Of a stretch of 64,000 bases of DNA, positions 33,450 to 41,921 are shown piece by piece. Position 1 is the stretch's first letter. Every line of letters begins with the position of its first letter. Position numbers and translations under genes: made by a program. The DNA is from Planctomycetota bacterium (lineage in GTDB: Bacteria; Planctomycetota; B15-G4). The DNA lies in contig JAJDEO010000028.1 of NCBI GenBank assembly GCA_029259745.1, forward strand, positions 1 through 64,000, given 5' to 3'. Below the pieces are notes generated by a model. It ran no database searches. It was not told the DNA's origin and saw nothing but the letters and a program-made list of their open reading frames with translations.

Positions 33450-34655
33450 TCAGCGGGACGCCGGCTTGGCGTCGATCAAGCGCAAGATCAGCTCGTGGAA
33501 GCCCGCCTTGTCGACGCCGAGGATGTCTTCGATGTTGTCGAAGAAGCGTTCGCCGTCGGCACCCGAGCTTAGGAGCCTGAGCACCTCCGGGAAGCCGTGG
33601 CGCTCGAGGACCTCTTCGCAGATGAAGGCGCCGATCACGTAGTAGGTGAAGTGCCTGTTCACCGACGACTTGCGTCCCTTCTCGTACTCGCGGAGGAAGT
33701 TGATCTCCGGGTCCTGCGCGAGCTTGGCACGGAACTGTGCCTTGAGCGTCGGCATGTCGTCGCCGCTCAAGGCGTAGCCGCCGTAGTACGCCGCTACGCC
33801 GTTGCTGAATGGCGCGTAGAGGTCGGCCTCGTCGCCACCGTGGAGCTGCAGGAAGCTCCGGAGGAAGCCGAAGATGTAGCGTTCGTCGCCCGTGCCTGTG
33901 ACGTAGATGCGCCCATCACCGTCGAGGAAGCCGAGGTCGTGCGTGAGCCAGTTGCACTTCGTGGCGTCGTGGACGAGACCGTAGGCTTTCAGGAGGGCGT
34001 CGAGACTGTCGAAGCAGTAGTAGTCGAGCGGCGTGGGCGGCGCCCCGAGGAGGTGTTCGATGTGCGTCTTGAACTCGGCGAACTCGCGTGCGCGTTGCTC
34101 GTCGAACGCCGTGGCGAAGTGGAAGGTGACGTTGCCGAGCGTCTGCGTTCGGAGCGACGCCGTGCGGTGATGGAACGGGCTCTTGAAGCCGAACACGTCC
34201 CCGCGCGCGTAGGCGTGGAGCTCGACGATCCGAGAGATCTGCGGTCGGTCGTCACGTGTCGTCAGGAAGGCGAGTGTCAGTAGGTAGTCGTCGCCGTCGA
34301 GCGGGAAAGACTTCAGCACCAGCGGACTGAGGTCGCTGCCCTCGAGCCGTGAGCCGATGCTGGCAAGCGCGCTGAAGAAGAACGAGTGCTTCTCGGCGTC
34401 ACCCGGTGCGAGGTGAGCCGCGGTCGACTCGCCGCGGAAGATCGCGCCGAGGAACGCCGAGAGCGACGCCTCGAGCGATGCGGCGACCTCGTCATTCTCG
34501 GAGAGCGTCGCGCCGAGGTTCGCGCGTACGTCTACGTCGTCCTCGGCACCACCGCTGGCCGGCGCAAGCGGTGCGAACATCGCGATCAAGAGAAGGGCCA
34601 GGCGTGCGGAGCGCGCGAAGGCCCACGCGAAAAGCGTCGATCGTGGAGATGGCAT
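33450..34655 (-). CDS. Exported protein of unknown function, peptidase-MA-like
   Basis: A 401-residue protein with a signal peptide (FARSARLALLLIAMFAPLAPASG). The middle resembles gluzincin-like secreted proteins: YYCFDSLDALLKAYGL, then FSNGVAAYYGG, which sits where active relatives have an EGLAEY-like helix with the third zinc ligand. No HExxH motif is visible, so it is probably not an active metallopeptidase. The C-terminal part (FTYYVIGAFICEEVLERHG, DKAGFHELILRLID) is helical. ATG 34655 was chosen because the signal peptide starts there; no strong ribosome site is seen. Function unknown. Confidence 0.55.
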   Translation of the reverse strand: MPSPRSTLFAWAFARSARLALLLIAMFAPLAPASGGAEDDVDVRANLGATLSENDEVAASLEASLSAFLGAIFRGESTAAHLAPGDAEKHSFFFSALASIGSRLEGSDLSPLVLKSFPLDGDDYLLTLAFLTTRDDRPQISRIVELHAYARGDVFGFKSPFHHRTASLRTQTLGNVTFHFATAFDEQRAREFAEFKTHIEHLLGAPPTPLDYYCFDSLDALLKAYGLVHDATKCNWLTHDLGFLDGDGRIYVTGTGDERYIFGFLRSFLQLHGGDEADLYAPFSNGVAAYYGGYALSGDDMPTLKAQFRAKLAQDPEINFLREYEKGRKSSVNRHFTYYVIGAFICEEVLERHGFPEVLRLLSSGADGERFFDNIEDILGVDKAGFHELILRLIDAKPASR

Positions 34656-34833
34656 GGAAACTCGGGCGGCATGGGCTGACGAGGCGGACGAGCAAGGACT
34701 CTGTACGCAGACGCTTGGCATGCCTGTTTGATGATGATTCCACGTGCAGGTGAGGGTGATCCTCGGCTCCACGGACGGCGTTCCCGCGTTACGATTGAAC
34801 ACAGCGCTCGAAACCGTCCCGCGAGACTCCACG

Positions 34834-35877
34834 ATGTCGAACCTCCGTACGCTGACCGTCCTCACGTTCTTGGCCGCCGTGATGTCGCCGTCCTGCTCGT
34901 TTGTCGAGGGCGTTGCGAGCGTGGCTCGCGCGTCACGCGACGTCTCTCCGAAGCAAGCGCTCGCGGCGAAGAAGGCGAAGCTCCCGCAGGACAACTACCT
35001 TGCGATCGCGGCGAAGAAGAAGTCGACCGGCTCCGATTTCATGGTCGTGCAGCTCTCGCGCGATCTCGTGCCGCCGTTCCGTTACGAGGTGCGCGCAGGC
35101 TTCATGGACCCCGAGGGCGAGCTCGGTTCGGGCTCCTTCTTCTGCACCGAACTCGACGAACGCACCGATACCGCCGCGCGCTTCTTTGCCCTGTGCGTCC
35201 AGCCGTCCGGGGATGGTCTGAACCCGTTCGTCAACGTGGGCGTGATCGGGCAGGGCGGTGGCCAGCAGTTCGTCGGCCCGGTCTTCGCCGACACGGATGT
35301 CGTTGATCTCGCGATCGAGGCCACGTTGTCGCCCAACGAGCTGACCTTCTACGCGCGTCCCGAGTCGGATGACCCCGGGGCGACGTACACGGAGATCGCG
35401 AGCGTGGCGTACACGGTCGACGAGCCGCTGTTCCCGACGGTCGGCGTGATCGGCCTTGCGAAGGGCAACGAAGTCGGCTTCGACCGCTTTGCCTTCCCGA
35501 CGAACACACCGGCGAACGTCGCCCTGTCACCAGCGGCCGACGTGGCGAACACGATCTGGGAGGCCGCCGACTCGTTGCTCGATGCGCTGAACCAGCTCGA
35601 CGGTGCGTCACCCGACCTCGAAGGCGGGCGCGTGAGTCTGCTCGCCGCGAAGGCGGGGCTCGACGGTGTCGACGCTGCGATCGCGGCGCTCGAGACAAAG
35701 GAAGCCAAGAAGGCCGGTAAGCAGGTGAAGTCGCTGCCGAAGAAGATCGACAAGCTCGTCAAGGCCGTGGACAAGGCGATCGCGAAAGAGAAGGTTCCCA
35801 AGTCGCTCTTCAACAAGACTTTCGCGCTGGTGAAGAAGGTCGTCATCGCGACCGACCTGCTGAACCCGCGGCCCTGA
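34834..35877 (+). CDS. Putative exported lipoprotein of unknown function
   Basis: A 347-residue protein with an N-terminal hydrophobic stretch and a lipobox-like Cys (TFLAAVMSPSCSFVEG). Residues about 50-235 are strand-rich (FRYEVRAGFMDPEGELGSG, FVNVGVIGQGGG, TFYARPE), compatible with a concanavalin-like sandwich. The last 110 residues are helical and lysine-rich (ETKEAKKAGKQVKSLPKKID). No catalytic motif is apparent. ATG 34834 places the signal at the N-terminus. It runs divergently from the preceding exported protein and converges on ppk2 with an 18-base gap. Confidence 0.6.
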   Translation: MSNLRTLTVLTFLAAVMSPSCSFVEGVASVARASRDVSPKQALAAKKAKLPQDNYLAIAAKKKSTGSDFMVVQLSRDLVPPFRYEVRAGFMDPEGELGSGSFFCTELDERTDTAARFFALCVQPSGDGLNPFVNVGVIGQGGGQQFVGPVFADTDVVDLAIEATLSPNELTFYARPESDDPGATYTEIASVAYTVDEPLFPTVGVIGLAKGNEVGFDRFAFPTNTPANVALSPAADVANTIWEAADSLLDALNQLDGASPDLEGGRVSLLAAKAGLDGVDAAIAALETKEAKKAGKQVKSLPKKIDKLVKAVDKAIAKEKVPKSLFNKTFALVKKVVIATDLLNPRP

Positions 35878-35895
35878 CTTCGGCGCCGCGCGCTC

Positions 35896-36708
35896 TCAGC
35901 TTGAAACCTCGATGCGGCGCACGATGTTCGCGTCTGGCTCGAGTCGCAGGCCAGGCGAGCCGCGGTCGGGGTAGTCGATCACACTCAAGACATGCCGGAT
36001 GCTCTCGAGACGCGCACGCTTCTTCGCGTTCCCCTGCACGCGCACCCACGGCGCACCTTCGCAGCTCGAGTGTGAGAACATCGCTTCCTTGTAGCGCGTG
36101 AACGAGTCCCAGTACTCCTGCGCTCGCTGGTCGACGGGCGAGAGCTTCCAGTGCTTCAGCGGGCTGTCGCGACGCCGCGTGAGTCGCCGCACCTGTTCGT
36201 CGCGTTCGATCGAGAACCAGAACTTGATCAGCACGAGCCCGTCGTCGAGAAGCATGCGCTCGAAGTTCACTACTTGGCCCATGAACAGCTCATACTGCGC
36301 GGGCGTGCAGAAGCCCATCACCGGCTCGACGACGGCGCGGTTGTACCAGCTGCGATCGAACAAGACGATCTCGCCGGGCCTGGGCAGCTCGCGGACGTAG
36401 CGCTCGAAGTACCACTGGCCGCGCTCGATGTCGGTGGGTTTGGACAGTGCGACGACGCGCGAGTGGCGCGGCCGCAGTCGTTGCGTGAAACGTAGGATCG
36501 CGCCGCCCTTGCCGGCCGTGTCGCGTCCTTCGAAGAGCACGGCCACGCGCAGCTTCTTCTCGATGACGTGGGCCTGGAGTTTCAGGAGCTCCACCTGCAG
36601 GCGGCTCAGCTCGATGACGTAGTCACGATCGAGAGCGTCCTCGAGCACATCCTGCATCCAGGGCTCGAGCTCAACGGATGGCGGCGGCAGCGGTTGGTCG
36701 GAGGTCAT
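35896..36708 (-). CDS. ppk2: Polyphosphate kinase 2 (PPK2 family)
   Basis: A 270-residue cytoplasmic kinase that transfers phosphate between polyphosphate and nucleotides. Walker A is FEGRDTAGKGGAI (about 59-71), Walker B is EIVLFDRSWYNRA, and the lid segment contains RRLTRRRDSPLKHWKLSP. RGQWYFERYVRELP is a family block. Length and single domain fit class I PPK2, which mostly makes GTP or ATP from polyphosphate. Direction cannot be told from sequence. Confidence 0.9.
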   Translation of the reverse strand: MTSDQPLPPPSVELEPWMQDVLEDALDRDYVIELSRLQVELLKLQAHVIEKKLRVAVLFEGRDTAGKGGAILRFTQRLRPRHSRVVALSKPTDIERGQWYFERYVRELPRPGEIVLFDRSWYNRAVVEPVMGFCTPAQYELFMGQVVNFERMLLDDGLVLIKFWFSIERDEQVRRLTRRRDSPLKHWKLSPVDQRAQEYWDSFTRYKEAMFSHSSCEGAPWVRVQGNAKKRARLESIRHVLSVIDYPDRGSPGLRLEPDANIVRRIEVSS

Positions 36709-37058
36709 GTCGGCGCCGGTGGGAGAGATGCGTGCACACCATGGTCGTCTCGTCGTCGTGGGCGGGGGCTGGAGTGTCTACCCGCGAGGACGCCAGCGCG
36801 AGCTTCTTCTCCCCAGGTGCCGACGATGCCTCGCATCGGCGACCGGCGCTGAGGAAGCTTCGAAACTGCACGACGGAGCGCGCTGTGGAGCGCGTACGTT
36901 TCGGGTCGAGGGGGCACCGCGCTCCGCGGATCTCACCCGGCGCCGCGCCGTGTGCTTGTGGTTGCTCGACGTCGCAGCATCGAGGGTGTGGACTTCCTCT
37001 GAGATGTTGCAACGGCGTTTCCGGATTGCGAAGGGACACCAGTCCTTCGGAGCCCGTC

Positions 37059-38849
37059 ATGACCATCGCCCGCCGTCTGTTCGAACTCGCGCTCAGCTTG
37101 CCCGCCTTCGTCGCCTTCGCCCCCGGCCTCGAGGCACAGGACATCTCACACACATGGTCGGGCTACCACTCCTACGACGGTTGGGGCTGGGCCGTGGCGG
37201 TCGTCGGTGACGTCGATGGTGACGGCTGCGACGACGTCGGCGTCGGGGCGCCGTATGCCGATGTCGTCACGGTGATCCCTGTGACGCTGACCTGGTCGAA
37301 CGTCGGTCGCGCGCTGGTCTACTCGGGGCGCACGGGGGCGCTGCTCCACAGCTGGCGCGGCGACCTCGACGGCCTCACCGAGTTCGGCTTCTCGATCGCG
37401 GGTGCCGGTGATGTCGACGGCGACGGTCGCGCGGACGTACTCGTGGGCGTCCCGAGAGCCGTCGATGGCCCCGCGTCGAACGGCGGGCAAGTGCACCTCT
37501 ACTCCGGCGCGTCCGGCGCTCTGCTGCGCACTTTCTACGGACTCCAGAGCCACGCGCGCTTCGGCCACGCCATCGATGGCGATGTCGACGTCAACGGCGA
37601 TGGCACTCCCGATGTTCTTGTCGGCAGCCCCTACGAGTCACTCAACGGATCGTTCGGAACGCTGACCGGCGAGGGCGAGGTCCGCGTCGTCTCGGGCACG
37701 GACGGCTCGTTGATCTGGCGCTCGAGCTGGGAGTCGAGCATCGTCGGTGGCACGGTTTTCTTTCCGATCACGGCCCACGCGCGTTTCAACGGCTCGTCCG
37801 TGGCCTTCATCGGCGATGTCGACGGCAGCGGTCACGAGTGGATTGCGAGTGGTGCACCGTCGAGCTTTCTGACGAGTTTCCCGTCGATCACGCAGGACGA
37901 TGCCGGCGTCGTCATCTTCGCGACGCCCATGGGGTCGAGCTTCGACGTCGAGGCGGGCGGGGAGGAAGGCGAGCGGATGGGGGCGTGCGTCGCGGTGATC
38001 GAAGGGGCGAGTGGGGTCGACGGTGTGGCCGTCGGAAGTCCCGGACTGCGCGACGCCTCGGGCGCCGTCGTGGGCGCCATCGACGTCGACCTCTACGACA
38101 GCGCGCTGCCCTCGGCATTCATCCGCGGCACGCCCCAGGCGCCGATCGGGAAAAGCGTGGCGGGGATAAGCGATCTCGATGGCGATGGCGTTGCGGATGT
38201 CCTCGTCGGTTCGCCGTTCGAGAGCTTCGGCACGCAGCTCATCGTTCCGCACGCCGGGGCCGTCCAGGCGCACTCGTCCGTTGGGGGCTCGGGCGCCGAC
38301 ACGTTGATCAAGACGTTCACGAGCCAGCAGGCCCACGGTCACGTCGGCGAGGCGATCGCGGCGGGCGATGTCGATGGCGATGGGCTGCCCGACGTCATCG
38401 CGGGTGCGCGTGACTACACGATCACGCACGCGGGCGACGGCGCGGTCTTCGTCTACGCCGGACACGGATGCGTTGCGGGCTGGGCTGTGGTCGGTTGGCC
38501 CTGGCCCGGGACGCTCGGCGACCCCGCGCTCTCCGTGTCGGGCAAGCCCGCCGTCAGTGCCACGTTCACACTCGACGTGACGAACTCACGCGGGTCGCCG
38601 ACGCCAGCGTGGTTGTTCATCGGCGCCGCCTCGACGCAGGTCCCGCTCAAGGACGGCATCCTCTTCGTCGACACGCTGCTCACGCTCCCACTCGCTCTCC
38701 CCGCCACGACGCTGGCGCTCCCCGGGACGCTGCCCGACGACCCGACGTTGTGCGGAACGTCCATCTACCTGCAGGTCATCGAGGCCGATCCCGGCGCGAG
38801 CGCAGGGGCATCCTTCACGAATGCTGTGCGCCTCGAGGTCGGGTTCTGA
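37059..38849 (+). CDS. Secreted FG-GAP/VCBS repeat beta-propeller protein
   Basis: A 596-residue exported protein with signal peptide (LFELALSLPAFVAFAPGLEAQ) and at least five FG-GAP repeats with calcium-binding DxDGDG loops: GDVDGDGCDDVGVGAP, GDVDGDGRADVLVGVP, DVNGDGTPDVLVGSP, SDLDGDGVADVLVGSP and GDVDGDGLPDVIAG. They should form an integrin-like propeller. The C-terminal about 120 residues (DPTLCGTSIYLQVIEADPGA) form a conserved domain that I associate with secreted proteins of one Planctomycetota lineage. ATG 37059 has GGAG upstream. Probably surface or secreted; ligand unknown. Confidence 0.75.
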   Translation: MTIARRLFELALSLPAFVAFAPGLEAQDISHTWSGYHSYDGWGWAVAVVGDVDGDGCDDVGVGAPYADVVTVIPVTLTWSNVGRALVYSGRTGALLHSWRGDLDGLTEFGFSIAGAGDVDGDGRADVLVGVPRAVDGPASNGGQVHLYSGASGALLRTFYGLQSHARFGHAIDGDVDVNGDGTPDVLVGSPYESLNGSFGTLTGEGEVRVVSGTDGSLIWRSSWESSIVGGTVFFPITAHARFNGSSVAFIGDVDGSGHEWIASGAPSSFLTSFPSITQDDAGVVIFATPMGSSFDVEAGGEEGERMGACVAVIEGASGVDGVAVGSPGLRDASGAVVGAIDVDLYDSALPSAFIRGTPQAPIGKSVAGISDLDGDGVADVLVGSPFESFGTQLIVPHAGAVQAHSSVGGSGADTLIKTFTSQQAHGHVGEAIAAGDVDGDGLPDVIAGARDYTITHAGDGAVFVYAGHGCVAGWAVVGWPWPGTLGDPALSVSGKPAVSATFTLDVTNSRGSPTPAWLFIGAASTQVPLKDGILFVDTLLTLPLALPATTLALPGTLPDDPTLCGTSIYLQVIEADPGASAGASFTNAVRLEVGF

Positions 38850-38976
38850 CGACTCGACGCGCGAGCGCGCGCACCTCCCGGTGCGGGGAGGCGCTGAGCA
38901 TGACGTCGCGATCGAGCTGTGGCGGCGCAGAGCCCGTCCGGCGAGCGGTCGCGGACTCTGCGCGCCAACATCACCG

Positions 38977-39417
38977 TCAGTCCATGATGTTCTCGAGGCG
39001 ATCGATCGCGGCGCGTGTCTTGCGCTGTTCACCGAGTAGCTTCTCGCTGACCATCGAGCGAAGACCAACCGAGAGCTCGTCGAGGTCGCCTTGGTAGTCC
39101 TTCAGGCCGTGCTCCTCGCCCTCCTCGAGAGCGCTGACCGCGGCGGACTGCCCGAAGATCTTCGCTCCACCTTCGACGGCCTTCGCGAACGTGCCCCATG
39201 CGCCACTGTCGTCGGCGGGACTCCCTCCGAGCCTCGTGATCTCGGTGCGCAGCGTCTGAACGCGCGAAGCGTGACTGTTCAGATTGTCGTGCAGCACCTT
39301 CTTGGCCGTTGCGTTGTCGACCTTCTCGAGCGCCTGGTTGTAGGTCTCGACAGCCGAGATCTCACCGCGGAGAAAGGAGTTCAACTGTTCGATGTCGTCG
39401 TTCTTCTTGCCGCTCAT
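38977..39417 (-). CDS. DUF2383/PA2169-type four-helix protein
   Basis: A 146-residue helical protein with the ferritin-like family pattern: NDDIEQLNSFLRGEISAVETYNQALEK, then HASRVQTLRTEITRLGGSP, GAWGTFAKAVEGGAKIFG, and ALEEGEEHGLKDYQ. Acidic and His residues could bind iron, but catalysis is not known for this family. Relatives are stress-related. It is divergent from katE, which fits a shared oxidative-stress response. ATG 39417 starts the conserved domain. Confidence 0.75.
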   Translation of the reverse strand: MSGKKNDDIEQLNSFLRGEISAVETYNQALEKVDNATAKKVLHDNLNSHASRVQTLRTEITRLGGSPADDSGAWGTFAKAVEGGAKIFGQSAAVSALEEGEEHGLKDYQGDLDELSVGLRSMVSEKLLGEQRKTRAAIDRLENIMD

Positions 39418-39764
39418 CTTGTCTGTCCGTTTTGTAGATCGGGATGCGCATTCTGGTCGGGCCGCGCGTTTGGGTCGTGCGAACTCTCGACACGCGGCGC
39501 ACAAGGACGGCGACGCACGTCGTCGGAGCAGTCCGACGGTTCGACGGTGATGATTCGTGAAGCAAGTCGCGCGCCAATGATGGGCCACTGTTCAGATCGC
39601 ACGTCCGACGTGAGTGTGCTCCCGCGGCGTGTCGCGACGAGTTGATGAGTTCGGGGGCGGTCTGTGACCTCGTTGGCGTGTCGCGCATCTCACGGCGATC
39701 GAGAGCCGCGAGCCACGCCGGTGAAGGCTGCGCTCCCTTAGCCAAACGTACTCGGGAACGACCC
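39418..39764. other. Divergent intergenic region between DUF2383 gene and katE
   Basis: About 350 bases with no credible gene. It must hold the promoters of both divergent genes. I see no clear operator or -35/-10 pair. Confidence 0.5.
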
Positions 39765-41846
39765 ATGGTGAAGAAGAAGAGCAAGCGCAAGCGTTCGTCC
39801 GCGAAGTCAGGAGAGAAGGGCGCGACCCATCAGACAGCGCCGAGTGTCGGTGACGCACTGACGACGAATCAGGGTCTGCCGATCTCGGATAACCAGAACA
39901 CGCTCACCGTAGGTCCGCGTGGGCCGCAGCTTCTCGAAGACCACATCCTGCGTGAGAAGATCACGCACTTCGATCATGAGCGCATACCCGAGCGCGTCGT
40001 CCATGCGCGCGGCTACGGTGCGCACGGAACGTTCGAGGCGTATGAGGGCAACGAAGAACTGACGAAGGCGGCGTTCTTGCAGGCGGGTGTCGAGACCGAG
40101 GTCTTCGCCCGCTTCTCGACCGTGGCTGGGAGCGCGGGTTCGCCCGACGTTGCGCGCGACGTCCGCGGGTTCGCCACGAAGTTCTACACGAGCGAAGGGA
40201 ACTACGATCTGGTCGGCAACAACATGCCCGTGTTCTTCATCCAAGACGCGATCAAGTTCCCCGACTTGATCCACTCGGTGAAGCCCGAGCCCGATCGCGA
40301 CTTTCCCCAAGCGCAGTCCGCTCACGACACGTTCTGGGACTTCGTGTCACTCACCCCCGAAGCGGTTCACATGCTCATGTGGGTGATGTCCGACCGCGCG
40401 ATCCCGCGCTCGCTGCGCATGATGGAGGGGTTCGGCGTCCACACGTTCCGCATGGTGAACGCCAAGGGCAAGGTGACGTTCGTCAAGTTCCATTGGCGAC
40501 CGAAGCTCGGCACGTTCTCGGTCGTATGGGATGAGGCCGTGAAGATCAACGGCGCCGATCCTGACTACCACCGGCGCGATCTCTGGGGGGCCATCGAGAA
40601 GGGTGACTTCCCCGAGTGGGAGTTGTCCGTGCAGGCGTTCAGCGAACGCAAGGCCAACAGCTTCGACTTCGATGTCCTCGACCCGACGAAGCTCGTGCCC
40701 GAGGAACTCGTCCCGCTGCGTCCCATCGGGCGCATGGTCCTCAATCGCAACGTCGACAACTTCTTTGCCGAAACCGAGCAAGCGGCGTTTTGTCCCTCGC
40801 ACGTGGTTCCCGGAATCGACTTCTCGAACGACCCGCTCCTTCAGGGGCGCTTGTTCTCGTACCTCGACACGCAGCTGTCGCGTCTCGGAAGCCCGAACTT
40901 CCATCAGATCCCGATCAACGCACCGAAGTCGCGTTCAGCGAACTTCCAACGCGACGCGCACATGCAGATGGATGTTCCGAAGGGGCGTGCCGCGTACGAG
41001 CCGAACTCGCTCGACGACGGGTCTCTGCGCGAGCACCCCGACGGATTCGCCTCCGTGCCGGCCGGCGAAGAAGGTCAGAAGCTGCGCGTCCGGCCGGAGA
41101 GTTTCGCGGACCACTACACCCAGGCGCGGCAGTTCTGGACATCGATGACGGACGTCGAGAAGCGTCACATCATCGGGGGGTTCGGCTTCGAGCTGGGCAA
41201 GCTCGGCGTGGACGCTGTGCGCGACCGGATGCTCGGGCACCTCGCTCTCGTCGACGACCAACTCGTCGATGGCGTGGCGGAGAAGCTCGGCGTGTCGGGG
41301 CGCGGCACGAAGATCAAGCCCGCAGTCGAGCCCAAGGACACGAAGCCGTCCGCGCCGCTTTCGCAATACGCGGATGCGCCGCATTCCATCGAGGGAAGGA
41401 CGATCGCCGTTCTGACGACACCGGGCGCGCCGTCGCGGCTCCTCGCTGCCGTCAAGAAGGCGGTCGAGGCAGCAGGTGCCGACCTCGCGATCATCGCGCC
41501 CAAGAAGGGACCGTTCACGACGAGCGGAGGTAAGGAGATCTCCCCCGACGACTTCCTCGGTGGCGCACCGTCCGTCCTCTTCGATGCCGTCATTCTCGCA
41601 CCTGCCGACGAGGATGACTTGGTGGGTGACCACGCGGCGATCGACTGGGTCCGCGACGCGTTTGCCCACCTCAAGGTCATCGGCTTCACCGACGCTGCGC
41701 ACGCCCTTCTCGAGAAAGCCGGGATCGGCGCTGAGGTGGATCGGGACGAGGGCCTCGTCCTTTTGAAGTCGAATGGCATCGACGAGTTCATCGAGCGCGC
41801 GAAGCAACACCGCATCTGGGCTCGTGAGGAGCGCATGGGCGGGTAG
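39765..41846 (+). CDS. katE: Large-subunit monofunctional catalase (HPII type)
   Basis: A 693-residue haem catalase that splits hydrogen peroxide. The lysine-rich N-terminus is followed by the catalase core with catalytic His80 (RVVHARGYGAHG), NNMPVFFIQDAIKFPD and the proximal Tyr in RLFSYLDTQLSRLG. After about residue 530 comes the extra flavodoxin-like domain (IAVLTTPGAPSRLLAAV, GADLAIIAPK) of large catalases. ATG 39765 is the most likely start; no strong ribosome site. The last plus-strand gene before a convergent transporter. Confidence 0.93.
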   Translation: MVKKKSKRKRSSAKSGEKGATHQTAPSVGDALTTNQGLPISDNQNTLTVGPRGPQLLEDHILREKITHFDHERIPERVVHARGYGAHGTFEAYEGNEELTKAAFLQAGVETEVFARFSTVAGSAGSPDVARDVRGFATKFYTSEGNYDLVGNNMPVFFIQDAIKFPDLIHSVKPEPDRDFPQAQSAHDTFWDFVSLTPEAVHMLMWVMSDRAIPRSLRMMEGFGVHTFRMVNAKGKVTFVKFHWRPKLGTFSVVWDEAVKINGADPDYHRRDLWGAIEKGDFPEWELSVQAFSERKANSFDFDVLDPTKLVPEELVPLRPIGRMVLNRNVDNFFAETEQAAFCPSHVVPGIDFSNDPLLQGRLFSYLDTQLSRLGSPNFHQIPINAPKSRSANFQRDAHMQMDVPKGRAAYEPNSLDDGSLREHPDGFASVPAGEEGQKLRVRPESFADHYTQARQFWTSMTDVEKRHIIGGFGFELGKLGVDAVRDRMLGHLALVDDQLVDGVAEKLGVSGRGTKIKPAVEPKDTKPSAPLSQYADAPHSIEGRTIAVLTTPGAPSRLLAAVKKAVEAAGADLAIIAPKKGPFTTSGGKEISPDDFLGGAPSVLFDAVILAPADEDDLVGDHAAIDWVRDAFAHLKVIGFTDAAHALLEKAGIGAEVDRDEGLVLLKSNGIDEFIERAKQHRIWAREERMGG

Positions 41847-41921
41847 CCGGGGCTCGTCGTGTCCTCGCGGGCTCATCCACGGGCCCGGACGCCGCGCTGT
41901 TCGCTGGCGGGCAAGCTGCGC

